Shown: positions 45,880 through 58,500 of the stretch, piece after piece
Numbering within the stretch: position 1 is the first letter of the stretch
How the letters are laid out: every line of letters begins with the position of its first letter
Assembly: GCA_020055645.1 (NCBI GenBank)
Contig: CM034546.1
Location: 66,960,001 to 67,024,000 of the forward strand
DNA from: Tomocerus qinae
Taxonomy: Eukaryota > Arthropoda > Collembola > Entomobryomorpha > Tomoceridae
Length of the DNA stretch: 64,000 nt
Direction of reading: 5' to 3'
Notes under the pieces: model-generated
Told to the model about the DNA's origin: nothing
The model's input: the letters and a program-made list of their open reading frames with translations, nothing else
The model's database searches: none
Position numbers and translations under genes: made by a program

Positions 45880-46085
45880 AGAAGTCGATTTTGGAGGAGG
45901 CAATGACGTCATACACTTATATGCTTTTGGCATATTCGCGCAAAGCGCGAAAAATTTTGGCTTATTTTGTTTAAAATGAGTCAAAAATAGCCTAAAGCGA
46001 AATATTTTGGTATTTTGAGAAAAAATTTTCCCTTTTCTTGGATTTTGGGTGGCTGCTCCCTATGCCCCCCTCAATACAGCCTTGC
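45880..46085. repeat. Short dispersed repeat, CGTATTTAG family
   Basis: Bounded by CACCGTATTTAGAAG and TGCCCCCCTCAATACAGCC, which are weak inverted ends. The interior includes CGCGCAAAGCGCGAAAAATTTT and CCTTTTCTTGGATT. A relative lies at 4845-5060 (GAATCCAAGAAAAAGGGATT is the complement of the same interior). Confidence 0.5.
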
Positions 46086-46367
46086 CACTGCAGAAAATAA
46101 AAGTATATTAATTAAAATATAATTTTTATTTACAAAATTAACATAATAACCTAATGGGATGTTTTTATTACTGTGATGGGTGGCCTGCTGAATTTCTTTT
46201 GAATGCTAGATTTGCCCCTTAGCTGGGTTCACTAGTAATATAAATTATTATAATAATATAAAATAATTTTTACTTATATAAGTACATAAGTGCCAATCTA
46301 GAACTTATACAGATGTATTTGTTCATTTTTCAGTGAATTGATATTAACGTTTTATTTTTAGAGAGAC

Positions 46368-49300
46368 ATGCCCCCCGAAAATGAAATGAAGTGTTCCGGG
46401 GTGAATGAGACTGCTTCCAATTTCTGCCTAACTTCTGAAACGCTTTCCAAGATTCCTCAAACATTCCTAAACTCTTTTGGGTTTATCAATTACGATCATT
46501 ACGGAAGCACTCCATGGACAAGAGAAGACGAAGAAAATGGGGAAGTATTTCTTTCGCCTAGTTACATGTCTGTTACTGAATTATTAGGGATTGATTGCGA
46601 AATGGTTGGGGTGGGTAAAAATAAAACATGTGCATTAGGTCGTGTATCCATTGTAAACACATATGGCTATTGTGTCTACAATACGTTTGTCAAGCCAGAT
46701 ACAGAAGTTACTGACTATCGGACAAAATACAGTGGGATCAGGGCTACAGATTTAGTAAACGGTTAGTACTATAATAATTAAAAGAAATATAACTATAGGT
46801 ACCTATAACAACTTCTTAATGCGTTTTGATTTTCTCCAGCACCTTTAAGGGCCACAGTTATAAATTTGGTTGCTGAAATAGTCAAAAACAAAATTCTTGT
46901 TGGACACGCAATTCACAATGATCTTGAAGTTTTGGGATTGAAAAATCACCCAAAGATTCGAGATACTGCTTCGTAATTTCCGATACAAAAAGTTTAAATA
47001 TTTCTAGTAGTATTATTTGTGTTTGAACATCGTGATGATTAATTTATCTTTGGTAGATATTTCAAAGTAGTGCTAGAAACGGAATGTACACCATCATTAA
47101 AGGATCTGACTAGATTATGTTTGAATACTGAAATTCAGACTGGAGAACATAGTTCCGTAAGTTAGACACTTGAAATTAAAATTATGGAAATTAATGCTAA
47201 AATTACTTTTCATTCAGATTCAAGACGCTCAAGCAGCATTAAAGTTATATTTGACGAACAGCCAGAAATGGGAAGAAAGCATTGTGAAAGGGTGAGTAAA
47301 TTATAAAATATAATTTATACTGATATTATAATCAGAAAATAAATTATTTTAAACATCTAGGAGGAAAAAGGCAAATCTTCCAGATGATTCACAAGTGGGC
47401 AAGCCTGTCATAAGCATTTGTCAAATGCGAGTACAGCCTATAGAATCGGATTTGTTCGTAGACTCGTCAACTATATTCCTAAGGCAAAACAGAGTCATTG
47501 GGGCATACTCTTCTTGCGAAGAATATCTCGATGTACAATTTCGACTGTTACTGGAAGATTTACTCCGACCTCTGAGGGATGGTGTCAAAAGCGTAAAGCA
47601 ATTGCTGAAAAATACAAAAGCATCTTTATTTTATGATGTCCGTATTAAACACAAACCTGAGGAAATTGAACTGGAAGTCAGAGGAAAGAATACTCTGAAG
47701 GTGCCCATTAGAAGAAATCACTTGATGGACATTGACTGGAAAGAGACGAAAATCTTTCTGTCTGGTTCTCTACTGCTTCTTACCCGCGATTACTTCAAAA
47801 ATGTAAAATTTGCCATAATTGAGTATCGTTCGGAAGATCAAAACAATTTTGACGATGTTACAATGAACGTAAAATTTTTACAAGATGGTCCTGCCTGGAT
47901 TGTTGACGCTAAGGAGAAGTTTCTTGTGATGGAAAGTCCAGCCTTCTATGAAGCTTACAAGCATTCCCTAAAATATTTGCAGATTGTAAAGCTGTATAAA
48001 TTTCCCATGAAGAAGTACATTGTTGATGCCGAGACCAAATCCCGACCGCCACTTTATCTACAATCTATTACCAAAGAAATAGATTTTTCCTTTCTAATTA
48101 AAAAATCTTCCGATCCCCGAACTACTCTTAAGGCAAAACCTTTGGACTTTATCAATTGGCCAAAGTCAAATGACCTCAGCTTCGATACATCTCAATACGA
48201 AGCGTTTCAGAAGGCTCTTACACAAGAATTGACAATAATCCAAGGACCTCCTGGAACTGGAAAGACTTTTATTGGAATACAAATTGTCAAATTACTATTG
48301 ACAAATCCTTGGCTTCTTAATTCTCCGATATTTATTGTCTCTCAAAGAAATCATTCTTTAGATCAAGCATTGGAGATGATTCTGGATTTCGTTACTAAAA
48401 AGTTGTGTGCAGGAGATGAGAAAATGGCAGAGAAATTAATTTTACGTGTTGGCTGCGGTTCTAAATCAAAAATTGTTTTGCCGTTAACATTGATGTATAA
48501 ATCAAACGCAAATTTCAGAAAATCTTGTCTCCAGGATGAACTGAACACTCTACAGGAAATTCTTAATGCTGTTCAACATTTAAACTTTCGAAATCTTTTG
48601 CTTGAACAGGGAATATTAGATTTTCAAAGGTTGCCATCCGCAATTCTGCAAGAATTGTCAACTGAAGGAAAATACAAAATCATGTTTCAAAAATGGAGAG
48701 CTATTGAAAGCGAAATGAAGAAAGACCCATTAAAGTGGTTTGGGATTCAAACTAGCCAAGCACGGAATCGCAACGGTAAAAGGGATGTCCAAGACAAGAA
48801 TGAATTATTTATATTTTCATTTCAAAAGGCCGATGTATTTCCAAATAATTTGCGCACTCTTACTGCCACCGTCTTAATTCATTCTGTAGAAACATTGTAC
48901 TTCTCGTCTGAGCTTAAGTTGAAAGTTAGCAATACAGAAAAAATCGCTCAATTTGCCACTCGGTGGACGTACTACTTTTATCTAGTAAAAGGAGTTAAGG
49001 AAATCGTAGAAAATATCAAGCAAAGGGTATTAATTGTTAAAAAAGAATATTCTGAAGCGGCGAAATTAACAATGTCAAGATATCAATGTATTAAGTCAGC
49101 AAAAGTTATTGGAATGACAACAACAGGGGCAGTGAAGCACAAGGGGTTAGTCCTTCAGGCTAAACCGAAAATAATGATTGTTGAGGAAGCTGCACATGCC
49201 TTAGAAGCCCATGTCGTCGCATCATTAACTGAGCATTGCCAGCAAATGATTTTAATTGGCGACCATCAACAATTGCGTCCATTAACAGCAGACTTCAATC

Positions 49301-51894
49301 TTGCGACAGACTACAAATTAGATGTCTCATTGATGGAAAGACTCGTAAGAAATGGAGAAGATCAGAACGTCCAGAATTGGACTCAGCTTAAAGTTCAACA
49401 TAGAATGTTCCCCGAAATTGCCCGAATGATATGTCCTACAATTTATGAAGAATTAGATAATCATCCTAATGTTTACAATTATCCTGATGTTAGAGGTTGT
49501 TCCAAAAATTTGTTTTTCGTCGACCATCGTCATCCAGAGAAAAGGGTAATTATTCTCCATTAATTTTATTACAACCAAAACAAATAAAGATTTTATTTGT
49601 AATTTTTTTGTTTTTGTAGGAACGAGGATCACGTAGTTATTTCAACGAATATGAAGCACGATTCGTTTGTGCACTGATCAAATACTTTGTTGATGGAGGT
49701 TACTATCAACTTAATCAAATTACAATAATTGCTACATACTCAGCACAGAAAATTTTAATAGAAAATGTAAGTTTCAAAAAGCATCATTTTAAAAACGTTA
49801 ACCTATTTTTAATATTACATCTACCTTATTAGATTTTTTTATTTAATTCGTGGTTAATTTAGTAATTGGAATAATTATATAAATGAAATGCCTAGGAACT
49901 CAAAACATTCGAAGACAAAAGTTATACCCAGGTGAGAGTAAGTACGGTGGATGGTTATCAAGGAGAAGAAAATGATATCGTTCTACTTTCCCTGGTCCGT
50001 AATAATGAAGAAGGCAACGTCGGATTTTTAAAAACAGACAACAGAGTCTGTGTTGCTTTATCTCGTGCACGGTAAGCATAGCAATAATAATTCTATATAT
50101 CTAAATACATAATACAATGATGTATAATTGACTTACGGTTTTATAAATACCACCTGTCTATGTCGATATGCTTTTTGTAGCCATGGATTATTTATAATTG
50201 GAAATATGTCAAGTCTTAAAAGAAAATCACCAACATGGGCAAAAGTAAATGCTACCTTGGAAGAATTGCATTGCATTGGTAGTTGCTTACCCCTTACGGG
50301 ATCTGGATTTAAGATTGAACCACTTTCAGTCAAAACAAATAATTTGTTCACTCGTCCTTCATTTCAAAACCAAAATCAACAGCCGAACACAAACCAACTC
50401 CCAACTCGAGTAATTTCACTGCAGCCAAAATCTACTGGACAATCTAACACAGATCTGGGGACGAAATCGAAGAAACTTTTAGAATGTGGCCACAGTTCAG
50501 TTTTACCAGAAAGACAAACGGACTCTGTCAAGTGTACAGTCCTTGTCGAAAGGAAGCTGGCGTGTGGGCATATACAAAAAGTACCTTGTCACCAAAAATC
50601 TGGATTTAAATGCAATAAAAATGTCGATAAGCAATTTTTATGCGGACATATTGGGACCATTGCTTGCTGGGAAGATGTGAACGATATCTGGTGTGCGATC
50701 TTGGTTGACAAATTACTGAAATGCAAACATTGGCAAGCTGTACCTTGTTACAGAGAAGTAGACGAAGTTAAATGCACCATGAATATCATGAAAAAACTGC
50801 CATGTGGACATAATCAGAATGCTCATTGTCACCAATCTCCATCTAATATTAAATGCAATGTGCGTGATAATTTCACTCTGTCATGCGGGCACCAGAAGAA
50901 GATTCTTTGTCACCAAAAATCTAATGCGTCTTGTGATTTTCTGATGAAGGAATCTTTGTCTTGTGGACATCACTTGGAATTCCGGTGCAGAGAGAAAACT
51001 TCTGATAGAAAGTGCACAGAAATGATTGAATCAACTTTATCATGTGGTCATGCACAAAAACATCCATGTCATTTACAGAATGAATTCAAATGCTCAATTA
51101 TTGTTACCAAGAAACTTCCCTGTGGACACGAACAGAAAATTTCTTGTAGCCAAAATCCTTCAGAAATTCTTTGCAAGACATTTGTCCCTTCAAAATGTAT
51201 TCACAAGGTACGAGTTTCAACTTATTCTAGAATTGGTATTAATATATCTTATAAGGACACAATTTAAATTTTTTAATTACAGAAAAATTAATAATTTTAT
51301 CGTTAACTTCTATTTTCTTAGGTTAATATTGAATGCCTTTCAGCAAGAAATGGTTCCGCCTCTTGTGGACGTAAATGTGAGAAGATATTTAACTGTGGCC
51401 ATAAATGTCGTTTTCTTTGTCATGAAAGTGATGACAAGCATTCGCAGTACCAATGCAAGGAGAAATGCGAGAGATCCTGCATCAATGGCCATTCTTGTGA
51501 CACGAAGCACGAATGCTACAAGAATTGTCTCCTTACAGTTAAAAGAGGATGCAAAGCCGTGATATCAAAATGTAGACACGGAATAATCAAATGCTACAAT
51601 ATTGAAACAAATGCATGCAAGATACCATGTTCGAATATTTTTGAATGTGGCCATCGATGTCGCTTTCTTTGTCATGAGAATGACAATTCAAAACATGACA
51701 ACTACAAGTGCATCGAAAAATGTCAGAGATCATGTCCTATTGGTCATCCATGTCCAGGTGATCACAGTTGCTATGTAAAATGTCCAATCGTAGATACAAG
51801 CAATGATGACAACAAAAACGATAAATTAAATTGTCTTGCTTGTCAAAAGATTCTTGCAACATTTCTACAAAAAATGAAGGATATTAATATTTAA
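46368..51894 (+). CDS. DEDDh exonuclease - ZNFX1 helicase - NFX1 zinc-finger fusion
   Basis: Nine exons: 46368-46761, 46840-46972, 47057-47156, 47218-47291, 47361-49545, 49620-49766, 49896-50071, 50181-51207, 51322-51894. They sum to 4809 bases, exactly 1602 codons plus a stop, with every phase closing. Residues about 75-255 form a REXO4/ISG20-type 3'-5' exonuclease with all catalytic residues: GIDCEMVG (D, E), GHAIHNDLEVL (D) and EHSSIQDAQAALKLY (H, D). Exon 5 runs in frame into a ZNFX1-like SF1 helicase: YSSCEEYLDVQFRLL, Walker A GPPGTGKT, Walker B IMIVEEAAHALEAHV, motif III LIGDHQQLRP, QHRMFPEIA, and VALSRARHGLFIIGN. A tail of about nine CGH-type cysteine repeats then two NFX1-type fingers (CGHKCRFLCH and CGHRCRFLCH) ends the protein. 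ZNFX1 proteins act in small-RNA inheritance and antiviral sensing. The exonuclease head is not part of the ZNFX1 layout I know. An acceptor TTTTTAG just before 46361 suggests a 5' leader exon further left. Confidence 0.88.
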
Positions 51895-53126
51895 AATCCC
51901 TGAATCATGATCTAATTTACACAAATACAAATAATAAGTCGTAAATATACTTGTACATAAGAAAAGTAAAAATTTTCAATGTAAACATCATTACTGAAGA
52001 AGAAAACGTAGTTAGATCCCTGTGAGTTACTGGAAATTTGACATTCCTTTTGATAGTCAAAACCAGAGAATTAACAATCTTGGAGGGATCTAATTTCTTT
52101 CTTTGAATCTTGTAATTAAAAAAAACAATTTTAATCGCCTAAATTATCATTATGTAACGCATGATTATAATACGGATTTTGAAAGATATTAAATTCAATC
52201 TACCGAATAAATTTTAGTAATTAACTGCAGAAGATTTAATTAATTTTCATCTAAATAAATGACATTTAATTTATATTATGTAATATCATTATAATTATTA
52301 AATCTTCAATACCAGCTTTATGTACATTGTAGAATAATTTTATGGTCTTCCAAACGCAAAAACGTAGACAAAGTTATATTAGTAGTGATTAATAGAAGTA
52401 ATGGAAGAAAAATACTCAACGATGGAACTTAAACAGCTAAATAACTTTTTGGTATCAAATATGTACTTTTAGTAGTATATTATGGTAAGTAGTATAGATG
52501 TTTAACTTTTCTTTATCGCAAACAAACTAGATCTACGTATATAAATTCACAATCATTGCAATACCAGATCTTGTTACTTAGTATGAAAGAAAAACTAAAT
52601 ATTATATTTATTTGAGAGGATACTGACCTATTCGTAAAATAAGGTCATTATTCATTGCGAGTTTACAAATGACTTAAAAAGACTGCAAATAATTGGTTTG
52701 TGTATGCAATGGCAAACTTATCATTCTCTGAATACAATGACGATGTTCTTGAGCTAAAAAATCTGAAAATCGAAATAATAAGAATTGGGTCGCTTTCAGT
52801 TTCGCTTCAGATGCCAAGCACTTAGTCGTGCTGGAGAATAATTCGAATCCATTACGTTTACTAATATCTGTTTATTTGCTTTACACCTTCAATGCACGAT
52901 ACCCCACAGGTCGTTGCATACAGAATTAATGTCTTTATTTGTAAAATGTCTTAACAACTCTGACATTATCTCAATTTTTAAGAAATGAATGATAAATTGT
53001 ATTCTTGGAAGGACGACATGACCTGCTCCAATTTTAGACAGATTCTCGAAGAAAGCAAATAAACCATTAGATTTTTCTGGGGCTTCTTACCTCATGCAAA
53101 TTAATTCGTGATCACATCTTTTGCCA
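51895..53126. other. Gene-free stretch
   Basis: AT-rich spacer between the helicase gene and the first secreted-peptide gene; nothing else recognised. Confidence 0.4.
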
Positions 53127-53157
53127 TATAAAAGCTGAGCCAAACTTTTCAATCAGC
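53127..53157 (+). promoter_or_regulatory. TATA promoter of secreted-peptide gene 1
   Basis: TATAAAAG at 53127-53134 with an initiator-like TCAGCATC about 28 bases on (53153). The 110 bases around it, including TTAATTCGTGATCACATCTTTT upstream and the leader, closely match the second gene's promoter at 56436. Confidence 0.8.
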
Positions 53158-54376
53158 ATCAAATACCAATCAACTCTCTCATCAAGCAAATCTTAAGAAT
53201 CCAATCAAACTCTCCACATACAGGTAACTATAATAAACATTATTACAATTTATAAAAATTAAGATTCAATTTTAAGTCAAAATTTTATTAAAAATATAAA
53301 ATATTATTTTATAGAAATGGCTCGTGTTTTGGCTATCGCTGTCGGTCTTAGTGCCATTCTCTTCGTTGCATATGCCTTGCCTCATCCAGAGGTTAGAAAC
53401 ATATTTAAAAGAAATATTTACATTTTTTGTTCATAATTACATTTTATTTAATTCGGTGTTATTCGGTTATTAGGAAGAAGCATCTACTACTGCTAATCCG
53501 TACGCACCACCAGGTAAGTAAACAAGCTTTCAAAATTGTTCAATTTGTTAATGATATCAATGTATTAATCAAAATGTATTTTTTGTTTAATAAAGGCGGC
53601 ATGACCCCACCACAAGGTATGTAATTATTACTTTGACACAGATTACTAATTTTTACCAAGCAACAGATACAAATGCTAATCTATACAAAATTTGTTACTA
53701 ATAGGTATGTCACCACCACCAGGTGCTCCAAATAACACCCAGATGCCCGGACAAGGTTAGTTGGCTTTATTTTAACCACAGATATTAATTTCCGTTAATA
53801 TATTTCATGTTACTAATTGTCGTTCTTCTTGAGCAGAAAACATGACTCCTCCTCCAAATAATTACAACCAAACCAATATGCCCGGACAAGGTCAGTTGAT
53901 TTTGCTCAAATCCCCCCAATTAATATTCAATTAATGTATTAACGTTTTAATTGTCATTTTTTCCTGAACAGAGAACATGACTCCTCCCCCAAATAATTAT
54001 CAAAATACAACCGGACCAGGAGGTACATTGACTTGAGCAAAATTATTTCTTTTATTCGGATAAAAAACTCATTTTTATTCTAAAATGTGGACTAATTTAC
54101 TTTTTGTGTTTAATTCCAGGTATGACCATGCCACCACCATCACCACCCCCAATGGGTTAAATCCCAGCAGAAGCGACCCCGATTCATTTATCATCTGAGC
54201 AGTAATCATTTAATATTATTGCATAAGTAAATGAATCTATTTGCCCCAGATGTAAATATCGGTTTCACCTAGGTATAATAATTTATTGTAATTAGCAAGC
54301 AACAAAAATTGTAAACAATGTTGTTCAGAATTTGGAGTGGCTATAACATCGTCACTTCAGTAATGATAAAATAAAC
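53155..54376 (+). CDS. Secreted Pro/Asn/Met-rich repeat peptide 1
   Basis: A leader exon (to 53223) is followed by seven coding exons: 53315-53391 (ATG at 53317), 53474-53513, 53596-53616, 53705-53755, 53837-53890, 53972-54022, 54120-54160; the polyadenylation signal AATAAA is at 54371. The product is about 110 residues: signal peptide MARVLAIAVGLSAILFVAYA, then repeats of the form ENMTPPPNNYNQTNMPGQ. From the third coding exon on, each exon starts and ends after the first base of a glycine or glutamate codon, so each is a self-contained repeat. A tandem paralogue lies at 56464. Function unknown; an extracellular structural or epithelial peptide is a guess. Confidence 0.82.
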
Positions 54377-56435
54377 TGACAATTTTGTTTGGCAAGTAAT
54401 GATTTCAAAGTCGACACGTTTTATTTTGCTTCACGGTCATCGGTTTTTGCATTTTCCTTTTCCATAATCCTCTGGAATTATCCCTTCGCTGTTAGCATCA
54501 TAGTGAATCAATCCATTAATATCATGCGTTGTTTCATAAACTGACTGGGCTTAAATCTACTAGAACAACATCGCATTATTGTTTTTCTATTTCCAATCAG
54601 TAATACGTAACTCTTTGTTTATAATGACTTAATTGCATGAGAATTATTGTTTTCTACAACATCGTAAAACAAAAAGTACACGAAATATTTATTTTTGGTT
54701 GAAATTGGCATGATAATCATCATCAGCGATCAGATACATATCTATATAGAAATTTGGTCAATTTCAATTTACAAAGGTGTCAAAAGCGTTGTACATCATA
54801 ATAAATGTGCCAGAACCACAGCCAGAAAAAGATTTAATGAGGGATCAATTATAAGTGAAAATATAATATTATACTATTTTGGTGTTTTAGGGCAAAAATA
54901 TCTTTCTTTTCATCGATTTCAGGAAATGCCATGGCCAGATGCCCCCCACGCTCCGGCTCTGATGTAGCCCTTAATCACAATTACATCTATAATTTAGTCA
55001 AAAAATAATCTATGGGTTATACAAAATATAGTTATTGTGCTAAATATCAAAGCATTGCAATATTTAAGATCTAAGCTTTCCGCATGAAATAGGAAAAATA
55101 CATTCAATTTTATAGCTTATGGTAATATGGCCCCAATTCATTTCAAATAGTGTTGCTTATGATGATGTGGTCATTAGCTTTCGACCACTAAAAGAAATAT
55201 TTTGCATGCAGATTTTATAGTCGCATACCGTTGTTCTAAAATCCGTTTCAACGACTATCCACGTACATAATAATATTGGACATTTTCATCACTCATTCAA
55301 CCAATCCACTGCTAAGAGATGTAATAATATAAACACTATAGCAGGTAAGCTAGAGCATGAAATAATAAACATGCACTAAACATAATATTATTATGAATGA
55401 ATCAAGCAGAAAGTGCATTTAAGGCTCTTTCGTACACAAAACGAAAATTACATTGAGGCTTACATCGTCGCACCAACACTACAACGTGACAACTCGACAA
55501 GCCATTCCGTGAAGAAGTCTACAATGGTATAAGCCATTTCATCAAGGAGTCTATTGTGATCTTTACTACTACATAAACGTAAAGTGGGACATGCCCATGG
55601 AATTCTACCGGTATTTCTGTATAATTGAATGTATGTCCGTATCGCTTTGTAATGACTAGATACTAACAGTTCTGATCTTGTTTTACATTTCAATACGCTT
55701 AGGCATCAAAAATTAATCTACTAAATAATCAATGGTCTATAAATGAAATTTAAACCAATGCACAGTCGCTTGAAATATTTACTTATTTCAACGTTTTACT
55801 AGCGCATTGTGCTAGGTATGCAGCTAGTACAGTATAAATAATACATTTCCACTTATTGTATTGCGGTCGGGTAAATGTTATGTTGGCCAGCAGATGATTT
55901 CGGAAAGGAAATGACAGAAGAAGTCAAACGATGGTCTCAAGAACTATGAAATCTAACTTTAATATTGTAAACACTAAACCCAATGGTAACATGGTAAGAG
56001 TAAGTTTCTTGTAAACCAAGTCAAAATTTAATTACCTAATTTTTAATGTATGAACTACAAAATAATTATTTTATTACATTGAAACTTATCACGAGCCCTA
56101 TTGATGGAGAAATGTCAAAATAATACCAAAATTATTTTGAATAACGCAATTAAACTTTGCTAATATGTAATGCCCAACGTTATAACCAATGCATCATTGA
56201 TTGTTATTGAGGATTTAAAATCGATTAAATACTTCCAAAGTTGACACATTTGCTCCTATGCTAACATTGTTTTTAGTATTTTTATAAAAGATTGCATCAT
56301 AAATTATTTCCGCAATGACGACATGCTCTTATTACAATCCAAACCTCTATCGTCCACGTAAATAGATGTTGAAGTGATAGACATTTCTGGGGCTTTTAAC
56401 CTGACAAATTAATTCGTAATCACATCTTTTTTCCA
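54377..56435. other. Gene-free spacer between the tandem peptide genes
   Basis: AT-rich. An open frame at 54695-54967 ends MPWPDAPHAPALM after a TTTCAG acceptor-like site, vaguely like the last exon of the peptide genes; too weak to call. A 77-codon minus frame at 55460-55693 is unrecognised. Confidence 0.35.
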
Positions 56436-56466
56436 TATAAAAGCAGAAACAAACTTTTCAATCAGC
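56436..56466 (+). promoter_or_regulatory. TATA promoter of secreted-peptide gene 2
   Basis: TATAAAAG at 56436-56443 and initiator TCAGCATC near 56462, in a block that matches the first gene's promoter (TTCTGGGGCTT, TTAATTCGTAATCACATC, AACTTTTCAATCAGCATC). Confidence 0.8.
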
Positions 56467-57662
56467 ATCAAATACCATTCAACTCTCTATTCAACCAATT
56501 CTTAAGATTCTAATAGAAACTCTTTTCACATACAGGTACAAACTTATTAAATTCACATTTTAGGATTATTAAAAATAAAATTCAATTCTACATTTTCATA
56601 AAATATTTTTGCAGAAATGGCTCGTGTGTTAGCTATCGCTGTCGGTCTCAGTGCCATCCTCTTCGTTGCATACGCATTGCCCCATCCAGAAGAGGTTCGA
56701 AACATACATATAACAAATCATTTGATTTTCTGTTTTTAAATGGATTTAAGCAATTTCGATATTTCCACTTACTATAGGAAGAAGCAACAACTGCAGCGGC
56801 AACAACTGCCAATCCGTACGCTCCACCAGGTGAATAAATAATTTAATTGGAATAGAGAAATAAAAAATGTTTTGAATATTATTTAAAATTTAATTTTTTG
56901 TTCAATAAAGGCGGCGGTGCCATGACCCCACCTGCAGGTATGTAATTATTACTTTGTCACAGACTGCTAACTTCGAGATAAATTAATATACAAATTCTAA
57001 TACAAAATATTTTACCATAGGCATGCAACCCCCAGGCGGTGCACCAAATAACACCCAAATGCCCGGACAAGGTCAGTTGGTCTTATTTTAATATCCATTG
57101 ATATTAATTTCCGTCATTATATTACATTTTACTAATTGTCGTTCTTCCTGAACAGAAAACATGACTCCTCCTCCAAATAATTACAACCAAACGCAAATGC
57201 CCGGACAAGGTCTGTTGATTTTGCACAAATCCATGTAATTAATATTTAATCAATGCTTGCACATTAAATTTAATTGTAATTTTGTTCTGAACAGAGAATA
57301 TGACTCCTCCCCCAAATAATTACACCGGAGGTATAACACATTGATGAATTCAAGCTTCTATTCAGATTTGAAAAAACTCTGAATCAAGAGTGTAAATTAA
57401 TTTTCTTTATTTTGTTCCAGGAATGACGATGCCTCCAATGGGCCGTTAAATCTCAACAGAAGAAACTCCGATTCATTATTTATCTTAGCAATGTATAATT
57501 ATAATGTTGTCTAATGGAATTAATGAATCTATTTACCCCTGTTGTAAAAAACGGTCTTAATTATGATAATTTACTTTAGGTACTAAGCATCCAATGTTGT
57601 AAACAGTTTTATTTTGAATTAATGAGTTTGAAATCTTCACACTGCAGAAATCATGGAATAAA
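56464..57662 (+). CDS. Secreted Pro/Asn/Met-rich repeat peptide 2
   Basis: Tandem paralogue of the gene at 53155 with the same exon plan: leader to 56535; coding exons 56615-56694 (ATG at 56617), 56778-56829, 56911-56937, 57021-57071, 57156-57209, 57295-57330, 57421-57449; AATAAA at 57657. The signal peptide is identical for 21 residues. The mature part has EEATTAAATTANPYAPPG, then GGAMTPPAG and ENMTPPPNNYNQTQMPGQ, and is shorter near its end (NNYTGG). Length changes fall on exon edges or within repeat units, as expected for a modular gene. Confidence 0.82.
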
Positions 57663-58500
57663 ACAGACAATTTTGTTTGCCAATAATTGTTTGCTTTTCG
57701 AGATATTTTACATTTTATTTGACTTCCATTTCCACATCATCGTACTTATTACTTATTTAAATCAATGAACAATTGTATCTACTTATTAATACATATGTTT
57801 TACTAGTAGATCATCAAGCGTGTGTGACTCAATTTCGAAAGGTCAACAGTCAACATAATCATGTCTATTGGATATGCCTTAGAGTCACCGATATAGTCGG
57901 TTTTCCGCAAACCGTTTTCAGCAAACCATTTAGTTTAGTTTTCAAAGTTCGTCCTCAGTTTGTGCACAAACATTTTCAATCATACTTTAATTATCCCTGC
58001 ATTTTTTATTGTGAAAGTTAAATTAATAAAACAAGGCGTATTCTGGGTTGCATTAAACGTCTTTCACAATTAAACTAAACTGTGATGCTTATATTTTTTG
58101 AAATTCAATATAACGGGCGGCTTATTAATAAAACATAACGTAGAACACCCTTTTTAGAAACGTAGTGGCTTGACACATAATAAAACATACGTACCGACAT
58201 AGTAGTTTTGGTTAGCCTGACAGAAAGCACAAAGATAAACAACACAGATGTATCGGAGTCACAGGCAAACGGATACTTGAAAACTTATGACCCCGTGTGT
58301 ATTCTCTATTCTATCTATACTAGGTGAAGGACCACCGTAATTTCTAGCTAAACTACGGAAAATGCTTATCTTCTATCTTAGTGCAAATCTAATAATAATT
58401 GCAGTAGCTTCCCTATCAGCAATTCTAGTAGCACTGTTTATTCAATTCAGTACTTATTAAATTTAATTACAATCGTAAAATAATTATGAAAATCAACCAT
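57663..58500. other. 3' flank of the BEL/Pao element
   Basis: No gene. The 3' LTR of the minus-strand element should lie here, but without its partner, beyond the window, its edges cannot be set. Confidence 0.4.

Noticed and set aside
54695-54967. 90-codon ORF ending MPWPDAPHAPALM, possible third peptide-gene remnant
   Set aside because: No signal peptide, no matching promoter, and similarity limited to a few Pro/Met residues.
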